A stretch of 64,000 bases of DNA from Sporolactobacillus shoreae (GTDB lineage Bacteria; Bacillota; Bacilli; Bacillales; Sporolactobacillaceae). A program made the position numbers and the translations under genes. Below, one piece after another: positions 18,263 to 27,687 of the stretch. Positions within the stretch are counted from its first letter, which is position 1; each line of letters opens with the position of its first letter. Below the pieces are notes generated by a model. It worked only from the letters and a program-made list of their open reading frames with translations, searched no databases and was not told the origin of the DNA. The stretch spans positions 1 through 64,000 of the forward strand of contig NZ_SRJD01000004.1 in the NCBI RefSeq assembly GCF_004684935.1. The letters are read 5' to 3'.

Positions 18263-18328
18263 CAAAATTTCTCCCATAGTGATTGGCTATCTTCATTCTA
18301 CTGATTTTTATGGATAGGGACAAATGCG

Positions 18329-18360
18329 AAAAGGGCAACTCGAATTCGAGATGCCCTTTT
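18329..18360 (-). terminator. Terminator after the bceB gene
   Basis: AAAAGGGCA-TCTCGAATTCGAGT-TGCCCTTTT is a near-perfect palindrome between the transporter genes and the regulator-kinase pair; it works in both directions. Confidence 0.85.
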
Positions 18361-18365
18361 GAAGT

Positions 18366-20354
18366 TCACCGCTCAACGATCCGATAATACGCGCGGCTCG
18401 TCTGCTTGTAGATGATGTAGTAAATCGCAGCAACAACGGCGATCGTTCCCGCGCTGGTTAGCAGAAGCAGGCTGAATCGTGTGGCCCCGAACAAACTGAT
18501 CAGTTTCTGGATCATGATGAAGGCGAAACCGAAGTGGACAATCGCGACGGCAATCGGCAAGAAGAACATGAGCAATACCTGGGAGCGAATCGTTTGCCGC
18601 ACTTCCTCACCGCTTAAACCGACTTCCTGGAGGATTTCGAAACTGCGCTTATCCTGTTCCCCTTCAGAAATTTGCTTGTAGTAAATGATTAATGCGGTAC
18701 CGAGAATAAAGGTAAAGCCTAAGACCAGACCGATGAACAGGAAGCCGCCGGCAAAAGCAAGAAACTGCTGGTGCATTTCATCATAACTTCGCAGGGACGG
18801 GGCAGTGCCGCTAATCATTTTTCCTTCGTCAATGCGCTGAATCGGTTTATTTCCATCCACGAGGTAATCGGACAACACTAGATTGAGTTTCTTTGCGTCC
18901 TTTGCCGTCACGTCGGCGCTAATGGTTGTCTCAAAACCAAGCGCATATTGTCTGCCCGACGCCTTGGATGCAGCGTCTAAGACCGGTTGAATCTGTGATT
19001 TCGAGTTGACGATCAGAATCAGCCAGTTTGACGCCGTCAGGCTGATGGAAGGAAAATTTCGGATTCCATTAATCTTGTCTTTAATGTTAAAAGTATGATG
19101 ACCAAATTGTACGCTCGATTCATTGAAGCTGCCGACAGCAGGGAACACGATCGCTTCATTATCTTTTAGATGAACGCTTTTGCCTGTTAGCTGCTTATAA
19201 GTGTCTGCAGTCATGAAGTTGACGGCTGTTAGACTGGAGAGCTTTTGTTTGTTTTCGAATTTGCCATGGCTCATCGCTCCGATTATGCTGTTCGACATTT
19301 CGTAAACAATTTTGTGCTTCAGGGGGATTCCGTTTTTTTCTGCCACTTGATCAATGAACGCGTTACTTTGCTGCTGCGTCGTATTGACATTAATGATCGT
19401 GTTGCGAACGAAGTAGTCGTCCAGAAATCCATTGATGCTGGAGTAGAGTCCGACGGTTGTCGCCAAGGTCACGAACGTCATCGTGACTAAAATCGTTATA
19501 TTTGCCAGTCCAACCGCATTTTGCTTCATGCGGTAAAGCAGGCTTGAGACAATGATAAAGTGCTTGGGCTGATAGTAATAGTCTTTATTCTTTTTCTGCC
19601 GTTTGAGCAGCCAAATCGTAAAGCTCAGGTAGAACAAGAGCGTACCCAAGATGACAAACAACACGGCGATAAAGAATTTGGTTAAAGCATCGAGAGGAGA
19701 GGTGACCGTTACGGCAAGGTAGTAACCGATCGCGAGTGATACGATGCCAAGCAAGGCCAGAATGCCGCGTGACTTGGGTTCTTTTTCTCCTTTACTCGCA
19801 TTTTTAAGCAGTTCAAGACTGGACTGACGGCGGATGGAAAAGCTGCTGATGATCATGAGCAGCAGATAGATACACGCAAAAATCACGGTCACGATCATCA
19901 CCGCAAGCGGGCTCCACTGCAGGTCAAAATAATTTTCGCCAAGCAGATGAATGAAGATGAGATAGAAAAACTTAGCCAGGATAATCCCCAAAACGGTTCC
20001 TGCAATCACGGTCGCAAGGAACATCATGAACAGTTCTAGAATGGAGATGCGGACAATGTGCCGCTTTTTCAGACCGAGAATATTGTAGAGCCCAAATTCT
20101 TTTGTCCGCCGTTTCAGTAAAAAGCGATAACTGTAAATCATAAAGATGGTGGCAAAGATCGTCAAAACGATTAAGCCTAGACCCAGCAGCACCGCAAAAC
20201 TTGATCCCCCTTGCAGCTTTTTCAAACTTGGACTGAATAAAATGGTTGTGATGATCAGATTCATGATGAACATCACCACGCTTGAGAGGCAGAAAGGAAG
20301 AAAATTGGACATCGATTGGCGGATGTTGCGGCTCGCTAATTTGATGTAAAACAT
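18366..20354 (-). CDS. bceB: BceB-type ABC transporter permease
   Basis: A 662-residue permease with about ten membrane helices. Helices 1-4 contain the FtsX-like block RTKEFGLYNILGLKKRHI near residue 85. A large extracellular domain lies between helices 7 and 8 (~ residues 310-520), the part that binds peptide antibiotics or their lipid II complexes in known BceB proteins. A second FtsX-like block RSFEILQEVGLSGEEVRQTI lies near 575. It begins 2 bases after the ATPase stop. Length and layout are normal for the family. Confidence 0.88.
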   Translation of the reverse strand: MFYIKLASRNIRQSMSNFLPFCLSSVVMFIMNLIITTILFSPSLKKLQGGSSFAVLLGLGLIVLTIFATIFMIYSYRFLLKRRTKEFGLYNILGLKKRHIVRISILELFMMFLATVIAGTVLGIILAKFFYLIFIHLLGENYFDLQWSPLAVMIVTVIFACIYLLLMIISSFSIRRQSSLELLKNASKGEKEPKSRGILALLGIVSLAIGYYLAVTVTSPLDALTKFFIAVLFVILGTLLFYLSFTIWLLKRQKKNKDYYYQPKHFIIVSSLLYRMKQNAVGLANITILVTMTFVTLATTVGLYSSINGFLDDYFVRNTIINVNTTQQQSNAFIDQVAEKNGIPLKHKIVYEMSNSIIGAMSHGKFENKQKLSSLTAVNFMTADTYKQLTGKSVHLKDNEAIVFPAVGSFNESSVQFGHHTFNIKDKINGIRNFPSISLTASNWLILIVNSKSQIQPVLDAASKASGRQYALGFETTISADVTAKDAKKLNLVLSDYLVDGNKPIQRIDEGKMISGTAPSLRSYDEMHQQFLAFAGGFLFIGLVLGFTFILGTALIIYYKQISEGEQDKRSFEILQEVGLSGEEVRQTIRSQVLLMFFLPIAVAIVHFGFAFIMIQKLISLFGATRFSLLLLTSAGTIAVVAAIYYIIYKQTSRAYYRIVER

Positions 20355-20355
20355 C

Positions 20356-21114
20356 TTACCGCACCTCAGTTCCCAGCAGGTTGGTCATCGTCATGCTGAT
20401 CTCTTGCATGAAGGTGGCTGCTTCCCGATTGGCGCGGTAGAGCTGATGGAAGATATGGCCGTCTTTAATAAACAACACGCGTTTGGCGTGGCTGGCCGCA
20501 ATCGCCGAGTGCGTCACCATCAGGATGGTCTGGCCGGTTTCATTAATTTCTTCAAGCAGGGCAAGCAAGTTTTCACTGTTTTTGAAGTCAAGCGCTGCCG
20601 TCGGCTCATCGGCAAGTACAAGTTCCGGCTCGGTAATCAGGGCGCGGGCGATTGCCACGCGTTGTTTTTGACCGCCGGACAATTCAAACGGCTGCTTGTT
20701 TAGAAGATCGGCAATGTTTAATTTGGGGGCCAACTGATCTAAACGCTGTTCCATCACGCGCACCTTCTCCCGGCCAAGAACGAGCGGCAAGAAAATATTG
20801 TCGCGGACCGACAGCGTATCAAGCAGATTGAAGTCCTGAAAAATAAAACCCAAATGGGTGCGGCGAAATTCGGCCAGTTTGTTTTCTTTAATTTTCGTTA
20901 CATCCTGGCTGTTCAGGATCACGGATCCTGACGTCGGTTTATCAAGAGTAGCCAAAATATTAAGCAGTGTCGTTTTTCCCGAGCCGCTTTCACCCATTAT
21001 GGCGATGTACTCCCCTTCCTCGACACTGAAACTCACATCCTGCAGCGCGACCGTTTTTTCTTTACTGAATCGTGTTTGGAAAATTTTTTGTAAATGATTG
21101 ACTTGTAAGAACAT
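20356..21114 (-). CDS. bceA: BceA-type ABC transporter ATPase
   Basis: A 252-residue ATPase with Walker A GESGSGKTT, signature LSGGQKQRVAIARAL and Walker B LVLADEPTAALD. The DFNLLDTLSVRDNI block is typical of the MacB/BceA branch. ATG at 21114 has GAGGAG 8 bases upstream; longer in-frame starts have none. With BceB it removes cell-wall peptide antibiotics from their lipid targets and signals flux to BceS. Confidence 0.9.
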   Translation of the reverse strand: MFLQVNHLQKIFQTRFSKEKTVALQDVSFSVEEGEYIAIMGESGSGKTTLLNILATLDKPTSGSVILNSQDVTKIKENKLAEFRRTHLGFIFQDFNLLDTLSVRDNIFLPLVLGREKVRVMEQRLDQLAPKLNIADLLNKQPFELSGGQKQRVAIARALITEPELVLADEPTAALDFKNSENLLALLEEINETGQTILMVTHSAIAASHAKRVLFIKDGHIFHQLYRANREAATFMQEISMTMTNLLGTEVR

Positions 21115-21197
21115 TGTTTTCGCTCCTCGCGTATCGTCGATGAGTTTAGTATACAAGGGATTGAGCGAGTGTTCCCTTACATTTCTGATGTCCAGTC

Positions 21198-21211
21198 TTA
21201 CAAATTTGTCA
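21198..21211 (-). promoter_or_regulatory. Candidate BceR operator upstream of bceAB
   Basis: TTACAAATTTGTCA contains a perfect 10-bp palindrome (ACAAATTTGT). It lies ~85 bases before the bceA start and ~45 bases before a TATACT -10 box (minus strand, ~21151) that lacks a good -35 hexamer, as expected of an activator-dependent promoter. Confidence 0.5.
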
Positions 21212-21350
21212 GATTGAAGCAAGCCTGTCTTCTGCGGGTCGCGGGCTCCTGAATCTTTCATAGCGTCATGAAACATTTTCAGACAGTTTACTGCTTTAAA
21301 GGAGTATAATGAAACAAATCATGTAGTCCAATTTTTTGGGGGGGATAAAG

Positions 21351-21587
21351 ATGACCAGCCGCGACTGGGAAATGTTGAGTGAAGTAGGATTTGATAAGTA
21401 CGATCAGATGGTTCTGCCTTTGGCTCTCGTACAACCTTATTATGTTGAAGACGGAAGGGTCTATTTCTCCTGTAGCGACGAGTTGCTGAATAAGGAAAAC
21501 ATCGAGATGATTCAAAGAGATTTTTCCTGTGACATTTTTATTGATGAGGAAAATAGGACAGTGACGCTCGAAGAAAACAAAGAATAA
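21351..21587 (+). CDS. Small acidic protein of unknown function
   Basis: A 78-residue acidic soluble protein beginning MTSRDWEMLSEVGFDKYDQM and ending in two strand-like runs (SCDIFIDEENRTVTLEE). No membrane segment or signal. It has a TATAAT at 21305 and a ribosome site GGGGGG 7 bases before ATG, and ends just before a bidirectional terminator shared with trpA, so it looks expressed. I do not recognise the family. Confidence 0.6.
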   Translation: MTSRDWEMLSEVGFDKYDQMVLPLALVQPYYVEDGRVYFSCSDELLNKENIEMIQRDFSCDIFIDEENRTVTLEENKE

Positions 21588-21620
21588 TAGAAGCTGATTT
21601 CTCAAAACCATAGCCACACT

Positions 21621-21655
21621 AAAAAGAGCAGGCTGCCCACGGGGAGTCTGCTCTT
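21621..21655. terminator. Bidirectional terminator between the small gene and trpA
   Basis: AAGAGCAGGCT pairs with AGTCTGCTCTT across a GC-rich loop, flanked by A-rich and T-containing sequence. Confidence 0.75.
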
Positions 21656-21687
21656 AGCGTTTGATTGATTTTTTCAAAGTGTACGAT

Positions 21688-22518
21688 TTAGATGTGAGGC
21701 AAAGGCTTTTCAGATGGCGTGCCGAATTTTTCCAGCAGGGTTTCCTTTAGTTCATCAAGCGCTGTCGCTCGGGTTGCTGCCTTCTTTAGCTGGTCGGCGC
21801 GCTTTTCGATCTCTGAAACAATGGCACTGCCGACAATGAACCCGTCGGCGGACCCCTTCAGCTCAGCAGTCTGTTCGCGTGATGATATGCCGAAACCGAC
21901 AGCGATTGGCAATGAGGTTGCCTGCCGGACACGTTCCAGAAATGGGAAGATATCCGGATGGAATTTCTTTCGCACACCTGTCACGCCGAGGGATGAGACG
22001 CAATAGATAAAACCTTGGGCGGAGGCGCAAATCTTCTCCAGCCGTTCGTCCGAAGTTGTCGGGGCGACAAGAGAGATCAGGCGCACGTTTTCCTGCACGC
22101 AGCGCTTGGCAAGCGGACGACTTTCTTCATAAGGAATATCCGGAACGAGCAGGCCGTCGATGCCATTGACGGCCGCTTCATGAAAAAATGTTTCCAATCC
22201 AAGTTGGAGCAGCGGGTTCGCGTAGGTGAAGATCACGACGGGAATGTTCAGACCCTTTTGACGCATGGTATTGACGAGCCGCATGGCACGGAGCAGCGTC
22301 ATGCCGCCGGCCAATGCGCGTTTGGACGCCCTCTGGATCACAGGGCCGTCCGCCAGCGGATCGGAGTAAGGGATACCTAATTCCAGCGCACTGGCGCCGC
22401 ATTTTTGCATGGTCAGAGCCAGATCGACAGTGGCTTCTTCATTCGGATCACCGGCTACGATAAACGGGATGAACAGCATCCCGTGATTTTTTTGTACATA
22501 GTGTTCGAAACCGTTCAT
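21688..22518 (-). CDS. trpA: Tryptophan synthase alpha subunit
   Basis: A 276-residue TIM barrel that splits indole-3-glycerol phosphate into indole and glyceraldehyde 3-phosphate. The catalytic Glu lies in [16 protein letters not shown] (residue ~42-57; the Asp of the pair in YSDP), with GVTGVRK and the phosphate loop GFGISSREQ following. The start overlaps the trpB stop as ATGA. It is the last gene of the operon. Confidence 0.95.
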   Translation of the reverse strand: MNGFEHYVQKNHGMLFIPFIVAGDPNEEATVDLALTMQKCGASALELGIPYSDPLADGPVIQRASKRALAGGMTLLRAMRLVNTMRQKGLNIPVVIFTYANPLLQLGLETFFHEAAVNGIDGLLVPDIPYEESRPLAKRCVQENVRLISLVAPTTSDERLEKICASAQGFIYCVSSLGVTGVRKKFHPDIFPFLERVRQATSLPIAVGFGISSREQTAELKGSADGFIVGSAIVSEIEKRADQLKKAATRATALDELKETLLEKFGTPSEKPLPHI

Positions 22519-23750
22519 TGCTCATCGCTCCCATCACTGTTGTCTTTTTTCAGTACGTGGAGGACCGTCTGAACATCCTTGTCGCCCCGGCCGGACAGGC
22601 AGACGAGCACGGATTGATCCGGCTTCATTTTTGTGGCGATTCTCATGGCCAGCGCGAGCCCATGGGCGCTTTCAAGCGCGGGAAGAATCCCTTCCAGTTT
22701 TGAAAGACGGACAAGGGCGTCGAGCGCTTCATCATCTGTAATCGCGCGGTAGACTGCTCTTCCTGTCTTGAATAAATAAGCATGCTCAGGTCCGATGCCC
22801 GGATAATCCAGTCCGGCGGAAATGGAATAAGGCTCCGTAATCTGGCCGGCAGCATCCTGGAGCAAGTACGTTTTCATGCCATGGACAATGCCGACCGATC
22901 CCTTGGTCAGCGTCGCCGCGTGCTGGCCGGTGTCAGTGCCTTTTCCTCCTGCCTCCGCACCGTACAGCTGCACTGGATCGTCCAGAAAGGCGGTGAAGAG
23001 GCCAATGGAGTTGCTGCCTCCGCCGACACAGGCGACCGCCGCATCCGGCAGTTTCCCGGTCTGCTGAAGCATTTGTTCGCGCGCTTCATCACCGATGATC
23101 CGCTGAAAATCGCGGACGATCATCGGATAGGGATGAGGACCGACCGCCGATCCATCAATATAAGCGGTATCTTCAATGTGAGCGGCCCAATAGCGGAGCA
23201 CTTCATTGACGGCATCTTTCAGAGTTCCGTTACCGGAGTGAACGGGCACCACTTCAGCACCCAGAAGCTTCATTCGGAAAACGTTCAGTGCCTGGCGCTC
23301 GACGTCAACGGCGCCCATGAATATCTTGCAGGGCATCCCAAAATAGGCGGCGATGGTGGCTGTTGCGACGCCATGCTGTCCCGCGCCGGTTTCAGCGATC
23401 AGTTTTTTCTTGCCCATTCGTTTCGCGAGCAGGGCCTGACCGACGGCATTATTGATTTTGTGGGCACCTGTGTGGTTCAGATCTTCTCTTTTGAGATAAA
23501 TCTGAGCACCACCGACGGCCTCGCTCAGCCGCCGGCAATAGGTGACGGGTGTCGGACGACCCGAGTAGTCATGAAGAATTTTGTGGTAATCATTTAGAAA
23601 AGCGGTGTCGGTCATGGCTTCTTTGAATCCCTGCTCCAGTTCGAGCAGGGCATGCATCATGGTCTCCGGAACATACCGACCGCCGAAGTCGCCGTATCGC
23701 CCGGTTTCATCTGTTCGAAACTTATCTTCCAGTTGCGGCTGTCTGATCAT
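22515..23750 (-). CDS. trpB: Tryptophan synthase beta subunit
   Basis: A 411-residue PLP enzyme joining indole and serine. The PLP lysine lies in [14 protein letters not shown], followed by [14 protein letters not shown], and the phosphate-binding GGGSNSIG loop lies near residue 245. ATG at 23750 gives the family start [24 protein letters not shown]; longer frames only read through trpF. It overlaps the end of trpF by 29 bases. Confidence 0.95.
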   Translation of the reverse strand: MIRQPQLEDKFRTDETGRYGDFGGRYVPETMMHALLELEQGFKEAMTDTAFLNDYHKILHDYSGRPTPVTYCRRLSEAVGGAQIYLKREDLNHTGAHKINNAVGQALLAKRMGKKKLIAETGAGQHGVATATIAAYFGMPCKIFMGAVDVERQALNVFRMKLLGAEVVPVHSGNGTLKDAVNEVLRYWAAHIEDTAYIDGSAVGPHPYPMIVRDFQRIIGDEAREQMLQQTGKLPDAAVACVGGGSNSIGLFTAFLDDPVQLYGAEAGGKGTDTGQHAATLTKGSVGIVHGMKTYLLQDAAGQITEPYSISAGLDYPGIGPEHAYLFKTGRAVYRAITDDEALDALVRLSKLEGILPALESAHGLALAMRIATKMKPDQSVLVCLSGRGDKDVQTVLHVLKKDNSDGSDEQ

Positions 23751-24396
23751 TTTCGTTCCACACTCTTTTCTCAATTCTGAAAATTTTAGTACGGTCCTTC
23801 TGAAAGTCCTGCTCAATGCCTGAAGCAATATCGATGCCCATTGGATCGTAATGAAGCAGATCGGCAATGTTCTCCGGAGTGATCCCCCCGGCAATCAGGC
23901 AACTGGCATTCTGATGTCTCGCTTCCGCCTGATAATCGGGGATAGCTGCCCAGTCAAAAGCAACGCCTGTGCCGCCAAGCTGTCCTTTCACCTGGGTATC
24001 AATGATAAATCCGTCGGCAATGCCTGAAAAAGTACGCATTTTTTCAAGTGCACCCGGTGCATGATGGATGGCTTTCCAGACTTGCAGGCCCGTTGCCTTT
24101 TTTATTTCAGCGAGTGTCCGGGGCGTCTCGCTTCCGTGAAACTGCAAAATATCCAGCGGTACCGAACGCAGAACTGAAAAAATATGCTCCGGCGGATCAT
24201 CCGCGAACACGCCGACGAGCTTCTTACTACCTAACGGAGCAAGCTGTTTGATCCATAAGGCTGCCTGTTCCGGCTGAACTGTGCGCCGGCTCTTTGGCGT
24301 GAAAATTAAGCCAATGAAATCCGCACGACTGCTGAAAGTACGCTCGAGGTCGGTATATGAATGATTCCCGCAGTATTTAATTAGGGGTCGCATCAC
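23722..24396 (-). CDS. trpF: Phosphoribosylanthranilate isomerase
   Basis: A 224-residue TIM barrel. The catalytic Cys is in IKYCGNH (residue ~9) and the catalytic Asp in [16 protein letters not shown]. The phosphate loop is visible at [11 protein letters not shown] and [13 protein letters not shown] at 24396 is 9 bases after GGGAAGG; the ATG one codon later is an equal alternative. It overlaps trpC by 20 bases. Confidence 0.92.
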   Translation of the reverse strand: MMRPLIKYCGNHSYTDLERTFSSRADFIGLIFTPKSRRTVQPEQAALWIKQLAPLGSKKLVGVFADDPPEHIFSVLRSVPLDILQFHGSETPRTLAEIKKATGLQVWKAIHHAPGALEKMRTFSGIADGFIIDTQVKGQLGGTGVAFDWAAIPDYQAEARHQNASCLIAGGITPENIADLLHYDPMGIDIASGIEQDFQKDRTKIFRIEKRVWNENDQTAATGR

Positions 24397-25174
24397 GTAT
24401 CACGACCTTCCCATACAGAGCCTCGATTTTCTTTTCCGGAGCGTCGGAGCGGATCAAAGTTTCACCGATCAGTGCGGCATCCGCGCCGCTTTTCTGTAAG
24501 AACTGGATATCCGTTGGGGTCTGAACACCCGATTCGCTGACGATCAGAACACTTTGCGGGATGAGCGGACGGATTCTTTCAATGACATGCAGATCCGTGC
24601 GGAATGTTTTCAGATCGCGGTTATTGATCCCGACAATCTCCGGTGTAAAACGATCAAGGACAGCTTCCGCTTCCTGTCTGCTGTGCACTTCGACCAGGGC
24701 TTCCAGACCGAATCCCTTTACTGTTAAGTAGAGGTGGTGAAGCCGCTTTGTATCCATGGCTCCTGCGATGAGCAAGACGGCATCCGCACCGCACAGGTAA
24801 GCTTCTTCAATCTGCCGTTCATCGATGATGAAATCTTTGCGCAGAATGGGCAGCCTGACTTCCCGACGGACAGACCGCAGACGTTCGATGGATCCGTGAA
24901 AATAGACACGATCCGTCAGGACGCTGATCGCATCGGCTCCGGACGCGGCATAGGTGCGGGCCAGATGCTCCGCATTGAAGTCCGGACGGAACACCCCTTT
25001 GGAGGGTGAGGCCTCCTTGATTTCCGCAATCAGTCCGAATCGGTGCTTGGGGCGGGATAGGGCTTTTTTTAAGGAATAGATCTCTGGCTGCTCTCGATCG
25101 AATGTGGGCCTCCGAAATTCTTCCAATTCATTAGCTTTTGTCCGGAGAATCTGGTCAAGGATGGTCTCAGACAT
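24377..25174 (-). CDS. trpC: Indole-3-glycerol phosphate synthase
   Basis: A 265-residue TIM barrel. Family motifs are LIAEIKEASPSKG (catalytic Lys), PILRKDFIIDERQIEEA (catalytic Lys), EALVEVHSRQEAE (Glu) and VGINNRDLKTF, then SESGVQTPTD. It starts 8 bases inside the end of trpD with AGAGG upstream. Confidence 0.95.
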   Translation of the reverse strand: MSETILDQILRTKANELEEFRRPTFDREQPEIYSLKKALSRPKHRFGLIAEIKEASPSKGVFRPDFNAEHLARTYAASGADAISVLTDRVYFHGSIERLRSVRREVRLPILRKDFIIDERQIEEAYLCGADAVLLIAGAMDTKRLHHLYLTVKGFGLEALVEVHSRQEAEAVLDRFTPEIVGINNRDLKTFRTDLHVIERIRPLIPQSVLIVSESGVQTPTDIQFLQKSGADAALIGETLIRSDAPEKKIEALYGKVVIRDATPN

Positions 25175-26192
25175 GGGCAGGCCTCTTTGTCACCTGTTGC
25201 AGAAGCTGAAGCTGGCGCAGTGCACGTCCGCTTTCAATGGCTTCACGGGCTTCATGCACGCCCTCGCCGATCGAAGACGTATGCCCCGCAACGAACAAAC
25301 CGGCACCTGCATTCAGAAGAATTGCATTTAGTGCCGACGGATTTCCCTTATCTCCGGAAAATACGGAATGAATCAACGCCGCGCTCTCCTGTGGATTTTT
25401 TACCTGAATCGCCTTCAAAATTCCGATGCCTAATCCGACATCTTCAGGTCTGATGCTGAATGTTGAAGTCCGGCCATTTTCGATAAGAATCGCGTCGCTT
25501 CGTCCGCAGATGGTGAATTCGTCCATGCCATCCTCACCGGTCACGACCAATGTCCGATCCGTTCCGAGGCGGAGCAGTGTTTCCGCGTACATCTCAGCCA
25601 GTTTGCGGCTGTAGACACCAAGCATCTGCCTCCTGGCATGGGCGGGATTGGTCAGTGGGCCAAGCATGTTGAAAATGGTACGGAATCCAAGGGCCTTACG
25701 GGGTTCAACGGCGTATTTCATGGATGCATGATACAGTGGGGCGAATAAGAAACACATATGAGTTCGGTCAAGAAGCTGGCAGGCGGACTCAGGAGTCGAC
25801 TGAATCCCAATATCAAGTGCCTCTAGAGCGTCCGCCGCTCCGCTGGTCGACGATACGGAACGATTGCCGTGTTTGGCCACGTTGACGCCAAGTGAAGAGA
25901 TAACGATTGCTGATGCCGTGGAAATATTAAATGTGTGGTTGCCGTCACCGCCCGTGCCGACAATATCAAGGAGCGGCTCTGAATACTCAAGCGACTTGGC
26001 ATGCGCGCTCATACTTCGCGCGCAGCCGGCGAGTTCCTCGACCGTTTCCCCTCTTGCACTTAGTAGCGCAAGGAAAGCGGCGATCTGGCTTGGGGAAGCA
26101 TTTCCTTCCATAATTTCGTCCATAATGGCTGAGGCTTCAGTTTCCGATAAGGTCTGTCCTTGCACAAGCTGGGCTAGTTTTTCCTGAAACAT
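25167..26192 (-). CDS. trpD: Anthranilate phosphoribosyltransferase
   Basis: A 341-residue enzyme joining anthranilate to PRPP. The PRPP loop reads DIVGTGGDGNHTFNIST and KHGNRSVSSTSGAADALEALG-like sequence follows. ATG at 26192 has GAGGAG 9 bases upstream, but that ribosome site is itself inside a hairpin (see the leader). It is the first gene of the transcript: the expected trpE and trpG are not in the window. Confidence 0.95.
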   Translation of the reverse strand: MFQEKLAQLVQGQTLSETEASAIMDEIMEGNASPSQIAAFLALLSARGETVEELAGCARSMSAHAKSLEYSEPLLDIVGTGGDGNHTFNISTASAIVISSLGVNVAKHGNRSVSSTSGAADALEALDIGIQSTPESACQLLDRTHMCFLFAPLYHASMKYAVEPRKALGFRTIFNMLGPLTNPAHARRQMLGVYSRKLAEMYAETLLRLGTDRTLVVTGEDGMDEFTICGRSDAILIENGRTSTFSIRPEDVGLGIGILKAIQVKNPQESAALIHSVFSGDKGNPSALNAILLNAGAGLFVAGHTSSIGEGVHEAREAIESGRALRQLQLLQQVTKRPAHV

Positions 26193-26364
26193 GATCGACA
26201 CTCCTCTTTTTTTGAGGAGTGAGTGATTTGGTGAGATGAAGAAGGATGGTGGTGTTATGCGGGAGACGCAACACGTTGTGTGCGCAAAAAAGTAAAAGTA
26301 TCCTCGGCTCTTCTCAACTCTACTCACTCACTGCTCTATTCTCATCTTGTACAGCTGACTGCTC
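26193..26364 (-). promoter_or_regulatory. TRAP-binding leader of the trp operon
   Basis: On the minus strand, positions 26348 to 26303 hold ten NAG triplets (A/G/T/C-AG; seven are GAG) spaced 5 bases apart apart from two 4-base steps. That is the pattern bound by the 11-fold TRAP (MtrB) ring. Downstream, CACTCCTC and GAGGAGTG (26199-26221) form a hairpin with a 7-base loop that buries the trpD ribosome site. The strand TCACTCAC (26219-26226) can instead pair with GTGAGTGA inside the NAG array. TRAP bound to tryptophan would free that strand to close the blocking hairpin. Confidence 0.8.
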
Positions 26365-26581
26365 CCTGTGGAACAATCCAGCCGGTCAATAAAGCCCTCC
26401 GGCTCCATTGATGGTAGCTACATCATAGACAACGGCGGTGGCTTTGTCAATTCATTGTGTCAGGCAATTCTCTTTTTTGTGTACACTGAAAAATCTCTAA
26501 AAAGATTTAATTATTTCAGCCATAATGCTTACTTTTTATTTCAGAGAGAAATGTGCACGAACTTGGATACCTGAAAAAAGG

Positions 26582-26639
26582 TTGACAAATAGTTGAAATT
26601 CGCATAAATTAAACGCGTTTAATAATTGTTTAATTTATG
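26582..26639 (+). promoter_or_regulatory. Promoter with TetR-type operator
   Basis: TTGACA (26582) and TAAATT (26605) are 17 bases apart. A perfect 12-bp inverted repeat CATAAATTAAAC / GTTTAATTTATG (26603-26614 and 26628-26639) covers the -10 and start region. Inside it lies a second perfect palindrome TTAAACGCGTTTAA (26609-26622). Confidence 0.75.
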
Positions 26640-26659
26640 TGGAAAGGCAGGGGAACGTA

Positions 26660-27052
26660 ATGAAAAAAGAAAGTCCCAGAATGGTTCAAATTTTAAGCGG
26701 ATTTGGTTGTTTTGTCGGTTTAGTTATTGATGGCATTATTTTTCTTCTTTTTCAACTGCAGGATAAAAATTGGATCCATGAAACTCCTACAGATGTCCGT
26801 TGGGTGACGGTCGGAACGATCCTGCTATTTTTTATCACAGCGGGTACAGGTGCCGGTTGGATTATGATGAACAAAAGAGGATATAAAACAGCATTAATGC
26901 ACGCCTCACAGTCATTCGGAATTACCGCAGGATCATGCATTGGCCTCTTTACCCTAAATATGGGTTACGGTTATATTATATTTATCGTCGTTTTAGGTGC
27001 GTGTTCCGTAATGGGAGGAACCGTTGGACGATTATTAACAAGAACGGAATAG
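26660..27052 (+). CDS. Small four-helix membrane protein under TetR control
   Basis: A 130-residue protein with four hydrophobic segments (~14-34, 49-70, 80-98, 102-122) and charged short loops. No family is recognised. ATG at 26660 has AGGGG upstream. It is 20 bases from the TetR gene in the same transcript, behind a promoter covered by a large palindrome, so it is probably the repressor's target. Confidence 0.65.
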   Translation: MKKESPRMVQILSGFGCFVGLVIDGIIFLLFQLQDKNWIHETPTDVRWVTVGTILLFFITAGTGAGWIMMNKRGYKTALMHASQSFGITAGSCIGLFTLNMGYGYIIFIVVLGACSVMGGTVGRLLTRTE

Positions 27053-27072
27053 AATCAATGTGCGGAGGATAT

Positions 27073-27636
27073 ATGTCAAAGACAGATGCGAAGCAAAAAC
27101 TTATCCAGGGCACGATCGATCTGTTGCTGGAAAGTGGACACTCAGAGGAAATTACTTCGAGACAAATAGCTGAGAAGACAAAAATCAATTTGGCGATGAT
27201 AAATTACTATTTTAGCTCAAAAGATGAATTAATCAGTATTGCTGTGAATCAGTTAATAAAAAGTGCTGCTGATGACTGGATAAGCATTGAAAATAAAAAT
27301 CACTCTTCTTACGATCGACTTTTACAAATGCTCTTACACTTAAGTCAGCTAACCATGCAGTACTATTCATTAACGAAATCAACGGCAATTTATGAGCTCA
27401 CAAAAGCGGACATATATCTACCCTATTACATTATCCCACTCTTGGAAGAGCACTTCAGTGGGGAAAAAAACGAGTTCGAAATAAAGCTGATGGCTTTTGA
27501 GATTATTTCATTTTTACAGACACTGATGATTAAAGCGGAAGACTTTTTTAAATACTCAGGCAAGGATATTCGTGATGACCACCAGCGGGAGTTTGTGATT
27601 GAAACTTATTTAAAGTCAATTCTTAAAAATGTGTGA
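27073..27636 (+). CDS. TetR-family transcriptional regulator
   Basis: A 187-residue regulator. The N-terminal helix-turn-helix reads ITSRQIAEKTKINLAMINYYFSSKDELI (residues ~28-55), the TetR signature. The C-terminal ligand domain is all-helical with no clear relatives. ATG at 27073 is 5 bases after GGAGG. It likely represses its own operon through the palindromes at 26603-26639. Confidence 0.85.
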   Translation: MSKTDAKQKLIQGTIDLLLESGHSEEITSRQIAEKTKINLAMINYYFSSKDELISIAVNQLIKSAADDWISIENKNHSSYDRLLQMLLHLSQLTMQYYSLTKSTAIYELTKADIYLPYYIIPLLEEHFSGEKNEFEIKLMAFEIISFLQTLMIKAEDFFKYSGKDIRDDHQREFVIETYLKSILKNV

Positions 27637-27687
27637 AAGTGTATTAATGAAATCGGTCTTTGCCAGTTTTGCCGTGTAATCGAAAAA

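Noticed and set aside
26193-26640. T-box leader for the trp operon
   Set aside because: No AGGGTGGNACCGCG element or matching terminator is seen; the NAG array explains the leader better.
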